Shown piece by piece: positions 63,101-64,000 of a stretch of 64,000 nucleotides of DNA. This DNA comes from Pelethenecus sp045127955. Lineage in GTDB: Bacteria > Bacillota_I > Bacilli_A > Acholeplasmatales > Anaeroplasmataceae. The stretch is from assembly GCA_045127955.1 (NCBI GenBank), contig JBGVRA010000030.1, positions 33,163 through 97,162 of the forward strand, written 5' to 3'. Numbering within the stretch: position 1 is the stretch's first letter; each line of letters opens with the position of its first letter. The notes under the pieces are model-generated. The model had not been told where the DNA came from. It did no database searches and saw only the letters and a program-made list of their open reading frames with translations. The position numbers and the translations under genes are program-made.

Positions 63101-64000
63101 ATCCAACATCAATTACATATAACATTGATAAAGCTAACTTAACTATTATAGTTGGTGATGATACAATCACTTATGGTGATAATGTTCCAACTTATAAGAT
63201 TAGTGAAGTAGAATTCAGTGGATTTGTAAATGGTGAAACTTATAGTGTATTAGAAAATATTACAGTACCAACTACATCTTATAAGTTAAAAGATGATATT
63301 GGTAATTATTCAATTACAATAAGTGAATTTGAAGATAATAACTATAAGATTAGTATTACTTCAGGTGAATTAAATGTTAATCCAAAAGCATTAACTATTA
63401 ATTGGGCTCCAACAAGCTTCGTATATACAGGTTATGAACAAGGTCCAACTGCACAAGTTTCAGGATTAGTAAATGATGATATTATTAATGAATTTAATTA
63501 TAGTGGTTATGGTACAAATGTAGGTAGTTATACAGCAGTAATAACTAGCCTAGCAATTACTAGAGATGGTGTATCTAAGGTTGGTAACTATATTATTCCA
63601 GTTTTAAGTAAAGAATATAGTATTTCAAAAGCACCTAATAATATTACATTAAGCTCAACAGATAATATTGTTGTTCCTTATGGTACAGTAGTAACATTAC
63701 CTACTGCTACATCAGTATTTGGTAATATTGAATGTAATTATGAAGCAACTGATTTAACAGCAGTTGGTACATATATTGTAACATGGACAGTTAAAGCAAC
63801 AGATAACTATGATGGTGCAACAGCATCTATTACAGTTACAATTGGTAAGGCTACACCAACAGTTACAGCACCAACAGCAATTACAGGATTAGTATACACA
63901 GGTAGTGAACATGCGTTAATCAATGCAGGATCTACTACAGGTGGAACATTAGAATATAGTGTAGATGGTGGAGCATGGTCAACAACAGTTCCAACAGGAA
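60139..64000 (+). CDS. Giant MBG-repeat surface protein (3' end outside window)
   Basis: At least 1,287 codons, open to the window edge. A single N-terminal membrane segment (LGLLITAILIPFIIFAVNAI) is followed by many beta-sandwich repeats of the MBG/YDG type, with recurrent signatures such as KLTITASDYKVTYGDVLPTY, SGFVNGETSSVL, EDNNYEFI and FVYTGYEQGPTAQV, and near the end GLVYTGSEHALI. Repeats are of about 80 residues in alternating types. GGAGG precedes the ATG at 60,139. No anchor or sorting signal is visible because the end is missing. Such proteins form long stalks or adhesins; here it may be the cargo or the tip of the TasA-like fibre system. Confidence 0.9.
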   Translation, partial: MRKKLGLLITAILIPFIIFAVNAIWLIIDDVTSSGSSSDYIEVSYDETQTTTYNANVQSITINGDNASCLTYYYEAKVINGALGIPEGATPVSTTGVTNAGQYYVEVYYGTEIESSTKLTKVFFDVQPKTIYITVLNNSIMYGEELDGKGIEFMDKEGNELLGSDSIGDLSNIEYEFASLKANPSFIYVVKSDNGSYLSYADEIIPVLSNPNYNIMYGEDGTDYGDLEITSRNIGIKWDNVLEFTYNGDVQHPTAEAYGNFAYSDTASDIGVKYFDLDGNVVSYKDASNSKYTITAKSENNNYYFEGSNLNIEYKINKKELTINWGEITAPNFSYIYDRTPKYSGPTFNGVVSGENLTPEVEYYKNGVKVTDLIDGKPYRAGTYTVKVIGMIAGDDTKTSNYTIDHLSSDELQYSFTIKPKAIQLSWDKDAYYYDGSSKQPIASLVTGYGFVDGDSVDIEEGIASGIEAKNASTYYATATITGTDKDNYVIYSDLSSNHAMHQFVINKQKITITYNYNNGTHFLFNSYDRSYNDMYGLYPDILSITGLTDDGTRNYSVGSFDLSSLASGNASLDVTYTNASPFNILVTGITNKANANMAGAKLYDDEFYNYNATLSEVDLNNYELVSGNTCQVKIKQVEGGVTSTSTLALARTTISKQFTYNKAHNSIEFIFDASYLKGNDSVDMFKILVELYDSNSSLLEETVNAGTYHVKTVSIKMLDGDYSNYDLTGNELDLYYEILPRILNINWNTTQDGMSYTDNLRQFVYSGLPQYPYATLPTAVSGSDTGVMAGDIVNAGTYSNYGTNAGSYDVNLTSFTVSGDTLASNYKLPDVTSQNYKINKAKLTITASDYKVTYGDVLPTYLVSYSGFVNGETSSVLDNPVTTTANYKLYDNVGSGLYTITPTALEDNNYEFIFETGKLTVERRLVGISLDSSSKLVYTGKSQSAPYKLSNIVNNDSINVTFDKSGLNAGSHTVNVLSIDNDNYVFNPTSITYNIDKANLTIIVGDDTITYGDNVPTYKISEVEFSGFVNGETYSVLENITVPTTSYKLKDDIGNYSITISEFEDNNYKISITSGELNVNPKALTINWAPTSFVYTGYEQGPTAQVSGLVNDDIINEFNYSGYGTNVGSYTAVITSLAITRDGVSKVGNYIIPVLSKEYSISKAPNNITLSSTDNIVVPYGTVVTLPTATSVFGNIECNYEATDLTAVGTYIVTWTVKATDNYDGATASITVTIGKATPTVTAPTAITGLVYTGSEHALINAGSTTGGTLEYSVDGGAWSTTVPTG
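62740..63240 (+). repeat. 480-bp periodic repeat inside the MBG gene
   Basis: The 21-base string GGATTTGTAAATGGTGAAAC plus T occurs at 62,740-62,760 and again at 63,220-63,240, exactly 480 bases (160 codons) apart. This marks a two-domain unit (MBG_2 plus a YDG/MBG_3-like domain) duplicated recently enough to keep DNA identity locally. Confidence 0.8.

Noticed and set aside
1..64000. CRISPR array, rRNA, tRNA or insertion sequence
   Set aside because: I saw no regularly spaced repeats, no tRNA cloverleaf, no rRNA blocks and no transposase or terminal inverted repeats.
1..64000. Recoded TGA (Mollicutes code 4)
   Set aside because: TGA serves as stop at several gene ends (for example 28,199, 41,367, 42,735) and tryptophan is written TGG throughout.

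Overview
The window is AT-rich (about 30 % G+C by eye). It uses the standard genetic code: TGA is a normal stop (for example YgiQ, MutL, AroK) and is never read through. Strong AGGAGG/GGTGAT ribosome binding sites, sigma-A-type promoters, lipobox signal peptides, a SipW-type signal peptidase and an AgrCA-like two-component pair point to a Gram-positive Bacillota, most likely an uncultured, probably gut-dwelling, Bacilli lineage near the Erysipelotrichales/Acholeplasma/RF39 groups. The lineage is inferred from style and gene content, not from a search.

Bases 1-15,560 form a polysaccharide-use locus: two sugar ABC permeases, an unusually large MalK-type ATPase, an intracellular GH43-like enzyme, three secreted GH43 lipoproteins (one arabinanase-like and two paralogues), a SASA-type acetylesterase lipoprotein, and a strongly promoted 918-residue surface lipoprotein. 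This set suits arabinoxylan/arabinan side-chain removal and uptake of the released oligosaccharides. A CPA2 antiporter and an AraC regulator follow on the minus strand. Next come a broken glycoside hydrolase tail, uxuA and uxuB (glucuronate catabolism), then a sucrose/alpha-glucoside region (GH32 scrB, fructokinase, GH13 malL) with an operator-like repeat array.

Bases 25,362-47,313 are mostly chromosomal housekeeping: an orphan lipoprotein, YgiQ radical SAM, a small PH-like membrane protein, an ABC-F ATPase, glutamate dehydrogenase, an FHA-ABC exporter, a DHH phosphoesterase, a tail-anchored SAP-like/acidic-repeat protein, the mutS-mutL-miaA-aroK-aroQ run, efp and a CNNM/CorC protein. A minus-strand AgrC-like kinase and LytTR regulator close the region. 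Three remnants (18,167; 23,373; 30,394) and one in-frame leader fragment (20,749) show local decay.

Bases 47,314-64,000 are the most unusual part. Divergent from the kinase/regulator pair runs one long co-directional operon: two TasA/camelysin-like secreted proteins, an enlarged SipW-type signal peptidase, a membrane-anchored McrB-like AAA+ ATPase, a partner that weakly resembles DUF2357/McrC-type proteins and ends in a Cys4 knuckle, an ABC ATPase and permease, a membrane-anchored beta-helix protein, a lipoprotein with Gly-X-Y tracts and InlB-type repeats, a third TasA-like protein, and a giant MBG-repeat protein that runs off the window. The promoter carries two identical 13-bp elements 21 bp apart, the spacing of LytTR-regulator sites, and a folded leader. 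My reading is a regulated cell-surface fibre/adhesin assembly system in which an AAA+ pair normally seen in McrBC restriction has been put to a membrane task; the function is inferred.
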